Assembly (NCBI RefSeq): GCF_003935375.1
Contig: NZ_RHQM01000011.1
Location: forward strand, 62,001-126,000
Reading direction: 5' to 3'
Length of the DNA: 64,000 nucleotides
DNA from: Stutzerimonas xanthomarina
Lineage (GTDB): Bacteria > Pseudomonadota > Gammaproteobacteria > Pseudomonadales > Pseudomonadaceae
Shown here: one piece after another, positions 1 through 9,367 of the stretch
How positions within the stretch are numbered: position 1 is the first letter of the stretch
Layout of the letters: each line of letters opens with the position of its first letter
The notes under the pieces: model-generated
What the model saw: only the letters and a program-made list of their open reading frames with translations
Databases searched by the model: none
What the model was told of the DNA's origin: nothing
Made by a program: the position numbers and the translations under genes

Positions 1-1739
1 CGGATGTACTCGAGTACCTGCAGCACGCTGCGACCGTCGCCATGGGTGGCGTGCAGTTCGAAGTCGAACAGGGAGAATTCAAGCTGGCGCGCCATCATCA
101 TGCCGGACTGGAAGTTCTTCGCCGCCAGCATCATGTCCAGTTTGTCCTGCGGCAGGCGCTCGCCGGTCTGGTAGTGGCCGGAGATGTGCGCCAGGCCTTC
201 GGGGTCCCAGCACCAGTTCTCCATGAACTGGCTCGGCAGCTCCACGGCATCCCAGGCTACGCCGTTGATGCCTGAGGCACCGGCGTGCTCGACCTGGGTC
301 AGCAGGTGGTGCAGGCCATGGCCGAACTCGTGGAATAGCGTGGTGACTTCGTCGTGGGTCAAGAGCGCAGGGCGCTCGCCCACCGGCGGGGTGAAGTTGC
401 AGACCAGATTGGCCACCGGCGTCTGCAGCGTGCCAGCGGCAGTGCGGCGCTTGTCGCGGGCGCCATCCATCCAGGCGCCGCCGCGCTTGTTCGGCCGCGC
501 ATAGAGGTCGAAGAAGAAGCGCCCGACGTGCTGGCCGTTCTCGGTGATCTCGAACAGGCGCACTTCCGGATGCCAGCCGTCGAAGCCTTCCAGCTCATGA
601 ATCTCGATGCCGTACAGGCGCTGGACGATACAGAACAGCCCGGACAGCACCTTGTCGATCGGGAAGTAGGCGCGCAGTTCTTCCTGGTTCAGGCTGTAGC
701 GCTGCTGGCGCAGCTTCTCGGCGTAGTAGCCGAGGTCCCAGCTCTGCAGATCGTCCAGGCCCTGCTCGGCGGCGAAGGCGCGCAGTTCGGCCAGGTCGCG
801 CTCGGCGAACGGCTTGCTGCGCACCGCCAGGTCACGCAGGAAACTCAGCACCTGCTCGGTGGATTCGGCCATCTTGGTCGCCAGCGACAGCTCGGCGAAG
901 TTGCCGTAGCCGAGCAGCCCGGCCAGCTCGTGGCGCAGCTCGAGGATCTCGGCCATTACCGGGCCGTTGTCGAACTGCCCGGCATTCGGGCCCTGGTCCG
1001 AGGCGCGGGTGCAGTAGGCGGCGTAGACCTCCTCGCGCAGGTCGCGGTTGTCGGCGTAGGTCATCACCGCGTAGTAGCTGGGGAATTCCAGACTGATCAG
1101 CCAGCCGTCGAGATCCTTCGCCTTGGCTGCCTCGGCCATCTGTGCCTTGGCCGAATCGGTGATACCGGCCAGCAGGCTTTCGTCGGTGATGTGCCGGGTC
1201 CAGCCCTGGGTGGCGTCCAGCAGCTGGTTGGAGAATTTGCTGCCCAGCTCCGCGAGCTTCATCTGGATGGCGCCGAAGCGTTGCTGCTCGACCGGCGGCA
1301 GGTCGATGCCGGACAGGCGGAAGTCACGCAGCGAATGCTCGAGGATGGTCTTCTGCGCCACCTCGAAGCCAGCCGCCGCGGGGCTCGCGGCCAATGCCTG
1401 GTAGGCCTCGAACAGGTCGCGGTTCTGTCCGAGTTCGGTGTAGTAGGCCGACAGCTTGGGCAGGCAGGCCTCATAGGCGGTACGCAGCTCCGGGCTGTTG
1501 CACACGGAGTTGAGGTGGCTGACCGGCCCCCAGGCGCGCGCGAGGCGGTCGTTCAGTTCGTCGAGGCCGACCACCAGGGTCTGCCAGTCCAGGCTGTCGG
1601 CCGGGCGGCTAAGCAGTTCCTGGATCGCCACGCGGTTGTCGCCGAGGATGGTGTCGATGGCCGGCTCGACGTGCTCCGGGCGGATCTCGGAGTAGGGTGG
1701 CAGATCGAAATCTTGCAGCAGGGGATTGTTCGCGCTCAC
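1..1739 (-). CDS. prlC: Oligopeptidase A (M3 family), 3' end beyond window
   Basis: Cytoplasmic zinc endopeptidase of the thimet/M3 family that degrades oligopeptides, including cleaved signal peptides. 579 codons lie inside the window; the family is usually about 680 residues, so the C-terminus is cut off at the left edge. The HEFGH zinc-binding motif reads on the minus strand at 318-332. The start is a GTG at 1737-1739 (protein begins MSANNPLLQDF) preceded by an AAGGTG ribosome site, and I see no good alternative. It is transcribed away from the carbonic anhydrase gene, with about 257 bp between them. Family assignment is firm from the motif and from near full-length similarity to Pseudomonas PrlC as I know it. 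Confidence 0.95.
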   Translation of the reverse strand, partial: MSANNPLLQDFDLPPYSEIRPEHVEPAIDTILGDNRVAIQELLSRPADSLDWQTLVVGLDELNDRLARAWGPVSHLNSVCNSPELRTAYEACLPKLSAYYTELGQNRDLFEAYQALAASPAAAGFEVAQKTILEHSLRDFRLSGIDLPPVEQQRFGAIQMKLAELGSKFSNQLLDATQGWTRHITDESLLAGITDSAKAQMAEAAKAKDLDGWLISLEFPSYYAVMTYADNRDLREEVYAAYCTRASDQGPNAGQFDNGPVMAEILELRHELAGLLGYGNFAELSLATKMAESTEQVLSFLRDLAVRSKPFAERDLAELRAFAAEQGLDDLQSWDLGYYAEKLRQQRYSLNQEELRAYFPIDKVLSGLFCIVQRLYGIEIHELEGFDGWHPEVRLFEITENGQHVGRFFFDLYARPNKRGGAWMDGARDKRRTAAGTLQTPVANLVCNFTPPVGERPALLTHDEVTTLFHEFGHGLHHLLTQVEHAGASGINGVAWDAVELPSQFMENWCWDPEGLAHISGHYQTGERLPQDKLDMMLAAKNFQSGMMMARQLEFSLFDFELHATHGDGRSVLQVLEYI

Positions 1740-1996
1740 GGGGGACACCTTGTGACGAAAGGGATTGCAGGCCGCTCACTTGAGTGAGGCTGGACAGGCC
1801 AGCGCGCAGGCAGATGTCCTAGATGGACGCGCTGCCGCGCTTTTTCAACGCCGGGCGACGAAACGCGCCGCCGGCAAGCAGCCGGTAGTTAACTCTGACC
1901 ACGCCAGGCGGCATGCTGCTCAGGCCTGGTTCACCGCGGCAATGCCGACCATCTTAATTACAATCGACCCTTCCCGCAGCCAAAGAGGTTTCTATC

Positions 1997-2533
1997 GTGG
2001 CGATACGCAGCTACCACAACAGCACTCCGAAACTGGGCGAGCGCGTGTTCGTCGACGACTCCGCGGTGCTTATCGGCGATGTCGAGATCGGCGCCGACAG
2101 CTCGGTTTGGCCGCTGACGGTGATCCGCGGCGACATGCACCGCATCCGCATCGGCGCGCGGTCGAGCATCCAGGACGGCAGCGTGCTGCACATCACCCAT
2201 GCCGGGCCGTACAACCCGGACGGCTTTCCGCTGACCATCGGCGACGAAGTCACCGTCGGCCACAAGGTCACCCTGCACGGCTGCACCCTGGGCAACCGCA
2301 TTCTGGTGGGCATGGGCTCGATCGTGATGGACGGCGTGGTGGTCGACGACGAGGTGATCATCGGCGCCGGCAGCCTGGTGCCGCCGGGCAAGACGCTCGA
2401 GTCGGGCTACCTCTATGTCGGCAGCCCGGTGAAGCAGGCGCGCCCGCTGACCGACAAGGAGCGCAGCTTCTTCAGCTATACCGCCGGCAACTACGTCAAG
2501 CTCAAGGACCAGCACCTCGCCGAGCGCGGCTGA
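1997..2533 (+). CDS. Gamma-class carbonic anhydrase-like hexapeptide protein
   Basis: 178-residue left-handed beta-helix protein of the YrdA/CaiE gamma-carbonic anhydrase family, presumably cytosolic and trimeric. Hexapeptide-type repeats (I-G-x-x-x-x-V pattern) run from about residue 20 to 145. Histidines 65, 89 and 94 sit where the family binds its metal, so CO2 hydration is possible, but many members show weak or no activity. The start is GTG at 1997 with an AAAGAGG site upstream. The next gene (VOC protein) is convergent, only 6 bp away. An adjacent prlC is typical of Pseudomonas. Confidence 0.9.
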   Translation: MAIRSYHNSTPKLGERVFVDDSAVLIGDVEIGADSSVWPLTVIRGDMHRIRIGARSSIQDGSVLHITHAGPYNPDGFPLTIGDEVTVGHKVTLHGCTLGNRILVGMGSIVMDGVVVDDEVIIGAGSLVPPGKTLESGYLYVGSPVKQARPLTDKERSFFSYTAGNYVKLKDQHLAERG

Positions 2534-2539
2534 TCCCGC

Positions 2540-2965
2540 TCACTTGGCGAACAGCTGGCCGATGTCCTTGAACGCCTTGAACTCCAGGGCGTTGCCGCAG
2601 GGGTCGAGCAGGAACATGGTCGCCTGTTCGCCGACCTGGCCCTGGAAGCGCACGTAGGGCTCGATGACGAAGCGCGTGCCGCGCGCCTTCAGCCGCTCGG
2701 CCAGTGCCTCCCATTGTTCCCAGCCAAGCACCACGCCGAAATGCGGCACCGGCACGTCGTGGCCGTCCACCGGGTTGCTATGCGCCGCCTCCTGATGCGG
2801 CATCTTCGGTGCTTCGTGGATCACCAGCTGGTGGCCGAAGAAATCGAAATCCACCCAGTGTTCGCTGCTGCGGCCCTCGGCGCAGCCGAACGCCTCGCCG
2901 TAGAAGGTGCGGGCGGCGGCCAGATCGTGGACGGGAATGGCGAGGTGGAAGGGCGAAAGCATCAT
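2540..2965 (-). CDS. VOC (glyoxalase/dioxygenase fold) family protein
   Basis: 141-residue vicinal-oxygen-chelate protein with the paired beta-alpha-beta-beta-beta modules of glyoxalase/bleomycin-resistance proteins. Visible features are an N-terminal HLAIPV strand with a metal-ligand histidine, a central HFGVVL strand and a C-terminal [13 protein letters not shown] segment carrying the usual glutamate. The substrate cannot be told from sequence. The start at the ATG at 2963-2965 is chosen because AGGAG lies 8 nt upstream; a GTG three codons earlier overlaps that site. It ends 6 bp from the convergent carbonic anhydrase gene. Confidence 0.85.
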   Translation of the reverse strand: MMLSPFHLAIPVHDLAAARTFYGEAFGCAEGRSSEHWVDFDFFGHQLVIHEAPKMPHQEAAHSNPVDGHDVPVPHFGVVLGWEQWEALAERLKARGTRFVIEPYVRFQGQVGEQATMFLLDPCGNALEFKAFKDIGQLFAK

Positions 2966-3061
2966 AGATGGCACTCCTGAGCATGGGACGCTTCGAGTCT
3001 AGAGCCTTTTTCCACCGATCGGCCTACGCTCAGCACGACGGAGACGAAAGGAGGGACGTCG

Positions 3062-4045
3062 ATGCGAGCCATGTTGCTGGAACAGATTGGCCAGCCGTTG
3101 CAGCTGCGCGAGCTGCCCGAGCCGCAACCGGGGCCCGGTGAGCTGCGGGTAAAAGTGCTGGCCTGCGGCGTGTGCCGCACCGACCTGCACGTGGTGGATG
3201 GCGAATTGCCGGAGGTGCCGCTGCCGATCATCCCGGGTCACGAGATTGTCGGCCGCGTCGATGCGCTGGGCGAAGGCGTCAGCGGTTTCGAGCTGGGCCA
3301 GCGGGTCGGCATTCCCTGGCTCGGGCATACCTGCGGCACCTGCAGCTATTGCCAGCACGCCGAGGAAAACCTCTGCGATGCGCCGCAGTTCACCGGCTAC
3401 ACGCGGCCAGGCGGTTATGCCGAATACGTGGTGGCCGACGCGCGCTTCGCCTTTGCCCTCGGCGACGAGGGCGATGCCGTGGCGCTGGCGCCGCTGCTCT
3501 GTGCCGGGCTGATCGGCTGGCGTTCGCTGGTCAAGGCCGGTGACGGCAAGCGCCTGGGCCTGTACGGCTTCGGTGCCGCGGCGCATATCGTCATGCAGGT
3601 GGCGCGCTGGCAGGGGCGCGATGTCTATGCCCTTAGCCGTCCTGGCGACATCGCTGCGCAGGACTTCGCCCGTTCGCTGGGCGCGCTCTGGGCCGGCGAT
3701 TCGAACGAGTCGCCGCCGGTGCCGCTGGATGCCGCGATCATCTATGCGCCGGCCGGCGAGCTGGTGCCGGCGGCGCTGCGTGCCGTGCGCAAGGGCGGGC
3801 GGGTGGTCTGCGCCGGCATCCACATGAGCGACATTCCGAGCTTCCCCTACGACATCCTCTGGCAGGAGCGCGAGCTGGTTTCGGTGGCCAACCTGACCCG
3901 TCAGGACGGCCTGGACTTCTTCCCGGTCGCTGCGCAGGTCGGCATCCATACCGAAACCCATGCCTACTCTTTGGAACAGGCCAACCAGGCGCTGGACGAT
4001 CTGCGCCATGGACGCTTCCAGGGCGCGGCAGTGCTGGTGCCGTGA
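3062..4045 (+). CDS. Zinc-dependent alcohol dehydrogenase (MDR family)
   Basis: 327-residue medium-chain dehydrogenase/reductase that should oxidise primary alcohols with NAD(P). The N-terminal GroES-like domain holds catalytic zinc ligands C38 and H60-E61 and four structural-zinc cysteines (C91, C94, C97, C105). The Rossmann domain begins with GLYGFGAAAH near residue 165. AGGAGG lies 7 nt before the ATG. It resembles the AdhA/AdhP group, but substrate range is not predictable. Divergent from the VOC gene. Downstream lie an inverted-repeat element and the convergent metQ terminator. Confidence 0.9.
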   Translation: MRAMLLEQIGQPLQLRELPEPQPGPGELRVKVLACGVCRTDLHVVDGELPEVPLPIIPGHEIVGRVDALGEGVSGFELGQRVGIPWLGHTCGTCSYCQHAEENLCDAPQFTGYTRPGGYAEYVVADARFAFALGDEGDAVALAPLLCAGLIGWRSLVKAGDGKRLGLYGFGAAAHIVMQVARWQGRDVYALSRPGDIAAQDFARSLGALWAGDSNESPPVPLDAAIIYAPAGELVPAALRAVRKGGRVVCAGIHMSDIPSFPYDILWQERELVSVANLTRQDGLDFFPVAAQVGIHTETHAYSLEQANQALDDLRHGRFQGAAVLVP

Positions 4046-4097
4046 AGAGCATGCTGCGCGAACCATTTCGTGGGCCCGCGTCCTGATATGGCTTGGT

Positions 4098-4193
4098 CGT
4101 AGGGTGGATCGCGCTTTATCGATCACGGGGTGGGGAACCACGGGTTAGCCGAGCGGGGGCTCGGTGGTTGTAAAAGGCGACATCCACCCTACG
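4098..4193. repeat. Intergenic inverted-repeat element, copy 1 (CGTAGGGTGGAT ends)
   Basis: A 96-bp element with perfect 12-bp terminal inverted repeats: CGTAGGGTGGAT at 4098-4109 and ATCCACCCTACG at 4182-4193. It lies between convergent adh and metQ. Related copies are at 17616-17690 (complete, one mismatch in the right end) and 43951-43982 (short). No coding capacity. It fits a small palindromic non-autonomous repeat (REP or MITE-like). Confidence 0.8.
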
Positions 4194-4202
4194 GCCAAAA
4201 AC

Positions 4203-4226
4203 GAAAAACCCCGCCGAGGCGGGGTT
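4203..4226 (-). terminator. Intrinsic terminator of metNIQ
   Basis: AACCCCGC (4207-4214) and GCGGGGTT (4219-4226) form a perfect 8-bp GC-rich stem with a 4-nt loop. On the minus strand the stem is followed by a run of five U. It sits 24 bp after the metQ stop codon. Confidence 0.9.
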
Positions 4227-4249
4227 CGTTCAGGACAGCGCGGTCAGGC

Positions 4250-5023
4250 TCAGAAGGCCGGAACGACGGCACCCTTGTACTTCTCCTCGATGAACTTGCG
4301 CACTTCCTCGCTGTGCAGCGCGGCGGCCAGTTTCTGCATGGCGTCGCTGTCCTTGTTGTCCGGACGGGCAACCAGGATGTTCACGTAGGGCGAGTCGCTG
4401 CCTTCGATGACCAGGGCGTCCTGGGTCGGGTTCAGCTTGGCTTCCAGCGCGTAGTTGGTGTTGATCAGCGCCAGGTCGACCTGGGTCAGCACGCGCGGCA
4501 GGGTCGCGGCTTCCAGTTCGCGGATCTTGATCTTCTTCGGGTTCTCGGCGATGTCCTTCGGCGTGGCGGTGATGCCGGCGCCGTCCTTCAGCGTGATCAC
4601 GCCGGCCTTGTCCAGCAGCAGCAGTGCGCGGCCGCCATTGGTGGCATCGTTGGGAATGACCACGGTGGCGCCGTTGGCCAGTTCGTCCAGCGACTTGACC
4701 TTGCTCGAGTAGGCACCGAAGGGCTCGATGTGTACGCCGGCGACGCTCACCAGCTCGGTGCCCTTGCCCTTGTTGAATTCATCCAGGTACGGCTGGTGCT
4801 GGAAGAAGTTGGCGTCCAGGCGCTTCTCAGCGACCTGGATGTTCGGCTGCACGTAGTCGGTGAATACCTTGACGTTCAGCGTCACGCCCTGCTCGGCCAG
4901 CTGCGGCTTGACGAACTCCAGCAGCTCGGCGTGCGGCACGGCGGTGGCGGCCACGGTCAGGGTTTCGGCGGCCTGCGCGGAAAATGCGGCAACGGTGGCC
5001 AGGACGGCAATCAGTTTTTTCAT
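4250..5023 (-). CDS. metQ: Methionine ABC transporter substrate-binding protein
   Basis: 257-residue NlpA/MetQ-family periplasmic protein that binds methionine (often D- and L-) and delivers it to MetNI. It has a signal peptide (residues 1 to about 18, ending FSAQA before AETLTV) and the family segment VFTDYVQPN followed by VAEKRLDANFFQHQPYL. Unlike E. coli MetQ there is no lipobox cysteine, so the mature protein should be soluble periplasmic rather than a lipoprotein. Third gene of metN-metI-metQ, 58 bp after metI, closed by a strong terminator. Confidence 0.92.
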   Translation of the reverse strand: MKKLIAVLATVAAFSAQAAETLTVAATAVPHAELLEFVKPQLAEQGVTLNVKVFTDYVQPNIQVAEKRLDANFFQHQPYLDEFNKGKGTELVSVAGVHIEPFGAYSSKVKSLDELANGATVVIPNDATNGGRALLLLDKAGVITLKDGAGITATPKDIAENPKKIKIRELEAATLPRVLTQVDLALINTNYALEAKLNPTQDALVIEGSDSPYVNILVARPDNKDSDAMQKLAAALHSEEVRKFIEEKYKGAVVPAF

Positions 5024-5081
5024 CGTTCGGTTCCTTCGTAGATTGAGTGGGGTGCGAAGGTTCGCTTGCCCTGGTTGCGGT

Positions 5082-5759
5082 TCATTTACGCGAAAAATGG
5101 GTGACCAGCCTGTCGCCGACGCTTTGCAGCACCTGCACCAGCACCAGCAGCAGGACCACGGTGACGACCATCACGTCGGTCTGGAAACGCTGGTAGCCGA
5201 AGCGGATGGCCAGGTCGCCGAGGCCGCCGGCGCCCACCACACCGGCCATCGCGGTGTAGGACACCAGGGTGATGGCGGTGACGGTAATGGCGGCGATGAT
5301 GCCCGGACGCGCTTCCGGCAGCAATGCGCTGAAGATGATCTGCCGCGTCGTGGCACCCATCGCCTGGGTCGCCTCGATGATGCCGCGGTCCACCTCGCGC
5401 AGCGCGGTCTCCACCAAGCGCGCGAAGAACGGCGCAGCGCCCACCACCAGCGGCGGGATGGCACCGGCCACGCCCAGCGAGGTGCCGGTGATCAGCACGG
5501 TGAAGGGGATCATCACGATCAGCAGGATGATGAACGGCAGCGAGCGCAATACGTTGACCACGAATGACAGCGCGGCATACAGCGGCGCGTTTTCGAACAG
5601 CTGGCGTGGACCGCAGAGAAACAGCAGCACGCCCAGCGGCAGGCCAAGCAGGATGGTGAACAGCAGCGAGCCGCCGAGCATCAGCAGGGTGTCCAGCGTC
5701 GCCAGCCAGATCTCGTACCAGTCGACATTCCCTAACAAGGAGCTGAAAAGGGCTTCCAT
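5082..5759 (-). CDS. metI: Methionine ABC transporter permease
   Basis: 225-residue inner-membrane permease of the D-methionine importer. About five hydrophobic segments are visible (around residues 20-45, 55-80, 85-105, 145-170 and 190-212). The EAA-type coupling loop (IIEATQAMGATTRQIIFSAL) contacts MetN. Its ATG shares one base with the metN stop codon (TGATG), indicating translational coupling. Confidence 0.93.
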   Translation of the reverse strand: MEALFSSLLGNVDWYEIWLATLDTLLMLGGSLLFTILLGLPLGVLLFLCGPRQLFENAPLYAALSFVVNVLRSLPFIILLIVMIPFTVLITGTSLGVAGAIPPLVVGAAPFFARLVETALREVDRGIIEATQAMGATTRQIIFSALLPEARPGIIAAITVTAITLVSYTAMAGVVGAGGLGDLAIRFGYQRFQTDVMVVTVVLLLVLVQVLQSVGDRLVTHFSRK

Positions 5760-6766
5760 CAGCGCAATACCTCCACGTGCACGTCAGCGGCCTGCAGTTG
5801 TGCCATTGCCGCTGCCATGTCACCGCCGATCAGCGCCAGCGTGAGCTGGCCGTAGGGGGTGTCCTTGATGCGGTCGATGCGCCCGGACAGGATGCTGTAG
5901 TCGACCCCGGTTTCACGGGCGACGGTGCCCAGCAGCGGCTTGTAGGTGGCGTCGCCCTGGAAGGTCAGGCGCAGGATGCGGCCCGGCACATGAGCGAAAT
6001 CGTCGTGCAGCTCGCTTTCATCCATCGCCTCGTCTTCCAGCACGAAGCGCTGGGTGGTCGGGTGCTTGGGATGCAGGAACACTTCGGTGACCGGCCCCTG
6101 TTCGACGATGGCACCGGCATCCATCACCGCGACGCGGTCGCAGACGCGGCGGATGACGTCCATCTCATGGGTGATCAGCACGATGGTCAGCTTCAGTTCG
6201 CGATTGATCTCGGCCAGCAGCTGCAGCACCGAGGCGGTGGTCTGCGGATCGAGGGCACTGGTCGCCTCGTCGCAGAGCAGGATGCTCGGCTCGGTGGCCA
6301 GCGCACGGGCAATACCGACGCGCTGCTTCTGACCACCGGAGAGCTGCGCCGGATACTTGCGCGCGTGGTCCTTGAGGCCGACACGGTCGAGCAGGGCGGC
6401 GACGCGGGCGTCGATCTCACTGCGCGAGCGGATGCCGGCCAGGCGCAGCGGCATGGCGACGTTGTCGGCCACGGTCTTGGACATCAGCAGGTTGAAGTGC
6501 TGGAAGATCATCCCGACGCGCTGGCGGAAGCGCCGCAGGCCGTCGGCATCGAGCGCGGTGACATCTTCGCCGTTGACCAGGATGCGCCCGCCGGAGGGTT
6601 CCTCGAGGCGGTTGATCAGACGCAGCAGCGTGCTCTTGCCGGCGCCAGAATGGCCGATCAGGCCGAAGACTTCACCGGAGGCGATCTCCAGCTGCGTCGG
6701 CTGCAGGGCAGGGACGTCTCTGCCGCCGGTCCGATAGGTTTTGTGGACTTGATGGAATTCGATCAC
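5759..6766 (-). CDS. metN: Methionine ABC transporter ATP-binding protein
   Basis: 335-residue ATPase of the methionine importer. Walker A is GHSGAGKST, the signature is LSGGQKQR and Walker B is [12 protein letters not shown]. The C-terminal ~80 residues form the NIL/ACT-like domain that binds methionine and mediates trans-inhibition. The start is GTG at 6764-6766 ([11 protein letters not shown]), which gives the usual family length; the frame stays open upstream but that extension is not MetN-like. First gene of metNIQ; 264 bp separate it from divergent katE. Confidence 0.93.
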   Translation of the reverse strand: MIEFHQVHKTYRTGGRDVPALQPTQLEIASGEVFGLIGHSGAGKSTLLRLINRLEEPSGGRILVNGEDVTALDADGLRRFRQRVGMIFQHFNLLMSKTVADNVAMPLRLAGIRSRSEIDARVAALLDRVGLKDHARKYPAQLSGGQKQRVGIARALATEPSILLCDEATSALDPQTTASVLQLLAEINRELKLTIVLITHEMDVIRRVCDRVAVMDAGAIVEQGPVTEVFLHPKHPTTQRFVLEDEAMDESELHDDFAHVPGRILRLTFQGDATYKPLLGTVARETGVDYSILSGRIDRIKDTPYGQLTLALIGGDMAAAMAQLQAADVHVEVLR

Positions 6767-7030
6767 GGGCGAACCTTGTGGGTGCGGCGTTCGTTGCCGG
6801 GATATTCGGCGAAAGCCGGGCATTCTACCCGTTTGCCGGCGAGGTCGCTTGTCTGTGCCGCTGCGATTGAGCAAATGCATCGGGCTTATAGCCAAAGCAA
6901 ATCGGTTCGGCCGGCAACCATGTAGCCGCTATAGGGGTCACTAACCGGTACGCCGTGAAATGATCACGCATCAGGTCCAGACCGTGGCCCGATCGTTCGC
7001 GGTTCAGCTCACCGCTAATGGAGGCCCATC

Positions 7031-9166
7031 ATGACCGAAAAGACCCCTAAACAGAGCGAGCTGGCCGGCACCGATACCGTCGACCGTGCCAACCACAACG
7101 CCAAGCTCGACCAACTGGAAGAATTTCGCAGCGACGCCACCGGCGAGGCGCTGCGCACCAACCAGGGCGTAAAGATCGCTGACAACCAGAACACCCTCAA
7201 GGCCGGCGACCGTGGGCCCTCGCTGCTCGAAGACTTCATCATGCGCGAGAAGCTCACCCACTTTGACCACGAGCGCATCCCCGAGCGCATCGTGCATGCG
7301 CGTGGTTCGGCGGCGCACGGTGTGTTCGTCAGCTACGCCGACCACAGCTGGCTGACCAAGGCCTCGTTCCTCGCCGCCGAAGGCAAGGAAACCCCAGTCT
7401 TCACGCGCTTCTCCACCGTGCAGGGCTCGCGCGGCTCGGCAGACACCGTGCGCGACGTGCGCGGCTTCGCCACCAAGTTCTACACCGACGAGGGCAACTT
7501 CGATCTGGTCGGCAACAACATGCCAGTGTTCTTCATTCAGGACGCGATCAAGTTTCCGGACTTCGTGCATGCGGTGAAACCCGAGCCGCACAACGAGATC
7601 CCGCAGGCACAGTCGGCTCACGACAGCTTCTGGGACTTCGTCTCGCTGACCCCGGAATCGGCGCACATGGTGCTCTGGACCATGTCCGACCGCGCCCTGC
7701 CGCGTAGCTTCCGGGCGATGGAAGGCTTTGGCGTGCACACCTTCCGCCTGATCAACGCCGAGGGCGTCAGCCGCTTCGTCAAGTTTCACTGGAAGCCGGT
7801 TGCGGGCGCCTTCTCGCTGGTCTGGGACGAGACGCTGAAGATTGCCGGCAAAGACCCGGACTTCAACCGCCGCGACATGTGGGAGTCCATCGAGATGGGC
7901 GACTACTTCGAGTGGGAGCTGGGCGTGCAGGTGGTGGAAGAGGCCGACGAGCACAAGTTCGAGTTCGACCTGCTCGACCCAACCAAGCTCATCCCCGAGG
8001 AGCTGGTGCCGGTGCAGAAGCTCGGCAAGATGACCCTCAACCGCAACCCGGACAACTTCTTCGCCGAGACCGAGCAGGCCGCCTTCCACATTGGCCACAT
8101 CGTGCCGGGCATCGACTTCACCAATGACCCGCTGCTGCAGGGCCGGCTGTTCTCCTACACCGACACCCAGCTGCTGCGTCTCGGTGGGCCAAACTTCCAC
8201 GAGATCCCGATCAACCGTCCGCTGTGTCCGTTCCACAACAATCAGCGCGACGCCTTCCATCGCCAGACCATCCACAAGGGCCGCGCCAACTACGAGCCCA
8301 ACTCGATCGACAGCGGCTGGCCCAAGGAAACCCCGCCGGCGGCCCAGGACGGCGGCTTCGAGAGCTATCCGGAGCGGGTCGAGGGCCACAAGATCCGCAA
8401 CCGCAGCGAATCCTTCGGCGACCACTTCTCCCAGGCGACGCTGTTCTGGAACAGCATGAGCGAGCCGGAAAAGGAACACATTGTCGGCGCCTATACCTTC
8501 GAGCTGGGCAAGGTCGAGCGGATCTTCATCCGTGAACGCCAGGTCAACGAGATTCTCGCCAATATCGACTTGGAACTGGCCCGCCGTGTCGCCGAAAACC
8601 TGGGTCTGCCGGCGCCTAGCGCACCGACCGTGACGCCGAAGACGCCAACCCCGCAGGATTCGCCGGCGCTGAGCCTGATGAACCATGCACCGGGCAACAT
8701 CAAGTCGCGCAAGGTGGCCATCCTGGTAGCCAACGGCGTCGATGGTGCGGCGATCGATGCGTTCAAGGCCAAGCTGGCCTCGGAGGGCGCGCTGGCCAAG
8801 ATCATCGGTCCGTCACCGGCGCCGGTGAAAACGGCGGACGGCAAGATGCTGCCGGTCGACGCTGCGATGGATGGCATGCCCTCGGTGATGTTCGACGCCG
8901 TGTTCGTTCCCGGCGGCGCCGATGCGGCGGCGGCCATGGCCAAGTCCGGCGAGGCCAAGCACTACGTGCTGGAGGCCTACAAACACCTGAAACCCATCGT
9001 CATGCTCGGCGCCGCGCGGCCGCTGCTGGCATCGCTCGGCCTGCAACCCGACAGCGGCCTGCTGGAAGGCGACGATGTGGACGGTGTGTTCGGCAACTTC
9101 GCCCAGGCGCTTGGCCAGCATCGGGTCTGGGCGCGCGAGGCCGCGGCGGAGGCAATTCCCGCCTGA
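7031..9166 (+). CDS. katE: Large-subunit monofunctional catalase HPII
   Basis: 711-residue clade-2 heme catalase that dismutates hydrogen peroxide, typically RpoS-controlled and stationary-phase. The N-terminal arm is followed by the catalytic histidine in [10 protein letters not shown] (about residue 94), the FxRFSTV segment, the asparagine in VGNNMPVFF, and the proximal heme-ligand tyrosine in RLFSYTDTQ. The extra C-terminal domain (from about residue 555, [14 protein letters not shown]) is the DJ-1/flavodoxin-like module found only in large catalases. GGAGG lies 8 nt before the ATG. Followed by a strong terminator. Confidence 0.96.
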   Translation: MTEKTPKQSELAGTDTVDRANHNAKLDQLEEFRSDATGEALRTNQGVKIADNQNTLKAGDRGPSLLEDFIMREKLTHFDHERIPERIVHARGSAAHGVFVSYADHSWLTKASFLAAEGKETPVFTRFSTVQGSRGSADTVRDVRGFATKFYTDEGNFDLVGNNMPVFFIQDAIKFPDFVHAVKPEPHNEIPQAQSAHDSFWDFVSLTPESAHMVLWTMSDRALPRSFRAMEGFGVHTFRLINAEGVSRFVKFHWKPVAGAFSLVWDETLKIAGKDPDFNRRDMWESIEMGDYFEWELGVQVVEEADEHKFEFDLLDPTKLIPEELVPVQKLGKMTLNRNPDNFFAETEQAAFHIGHIVPGIDFTNDPLLQGRLFSYTDTQLLRLGGPNFHEIPINRPLCPFHNNQRDAFHRQTIHKGRANYEPNSIDSGWPKETPPAAQDGGFESYPERVEGHKIRNRSESFGDHFSQATLFWNSMSEPEKEHIVGAYTFELGKVERIFIRERQVNEILANIDLELARRVAENLGLPAPSAPTVTPKTPTPQDSPALSLMNHAPGNIKSRKVAILVANGVDGAAIDAFKAKLASEGALAKIIGPSPAPVKTADGKMLPVDAAMDGMPSVMFDAVFVPGGADAAAAMAKSGEAKHYVLEAYKHLKPIVMLGAARPLLASLGLQPDSGLLEGDDVDGVFGNFAQALGQHRVWAREAAAEAIPA

Positions 9167-9230
9167 GGTTTGCGCAAGGTTCGGCGCGGGCGCCAGCCCG
9201 CTCGAAACGTGCTGCGAACCATCGACCACA

Positions 9231-9264
9231 GAGCGCCGGCGCATGCCGGCGTTCTGCTTTTTTT
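9231..9264 (+). terminator. Intrinsic terminator after katE
   Basis: CGCCGGC (9234-9240), loop GCAT, GCCGGCG (9245-9251), then TTCTGC and seven T. Canonical stem plus T tract, 65 bp after the katE stop. Confidence 0.92.
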
Positions 9265-9367
9265 ACTTGGTTAACTCGCCGCAAAGGCCCGCAATAGACA
9301 CAGGTCATGGTCTCGCTGATCTGGCTTGCCCATGCTGAAGGCGTCTGTCAGCGGATGGAGCCATACC

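Noticed and set aside
354..1787. Plus-strand 477-codon frame opposite prlC
   Set aside because: The minus strand encodes PrlC with an intact HEFGH motif and GTG start; the antisense frame has no family resemblance.
1740..1996. Possible small gene between prlC and the carbonic anhydrase gene
   Set aside because: The open frame there has no ribosome site and simply runs into the carbonic anhydrase gene out of frame.
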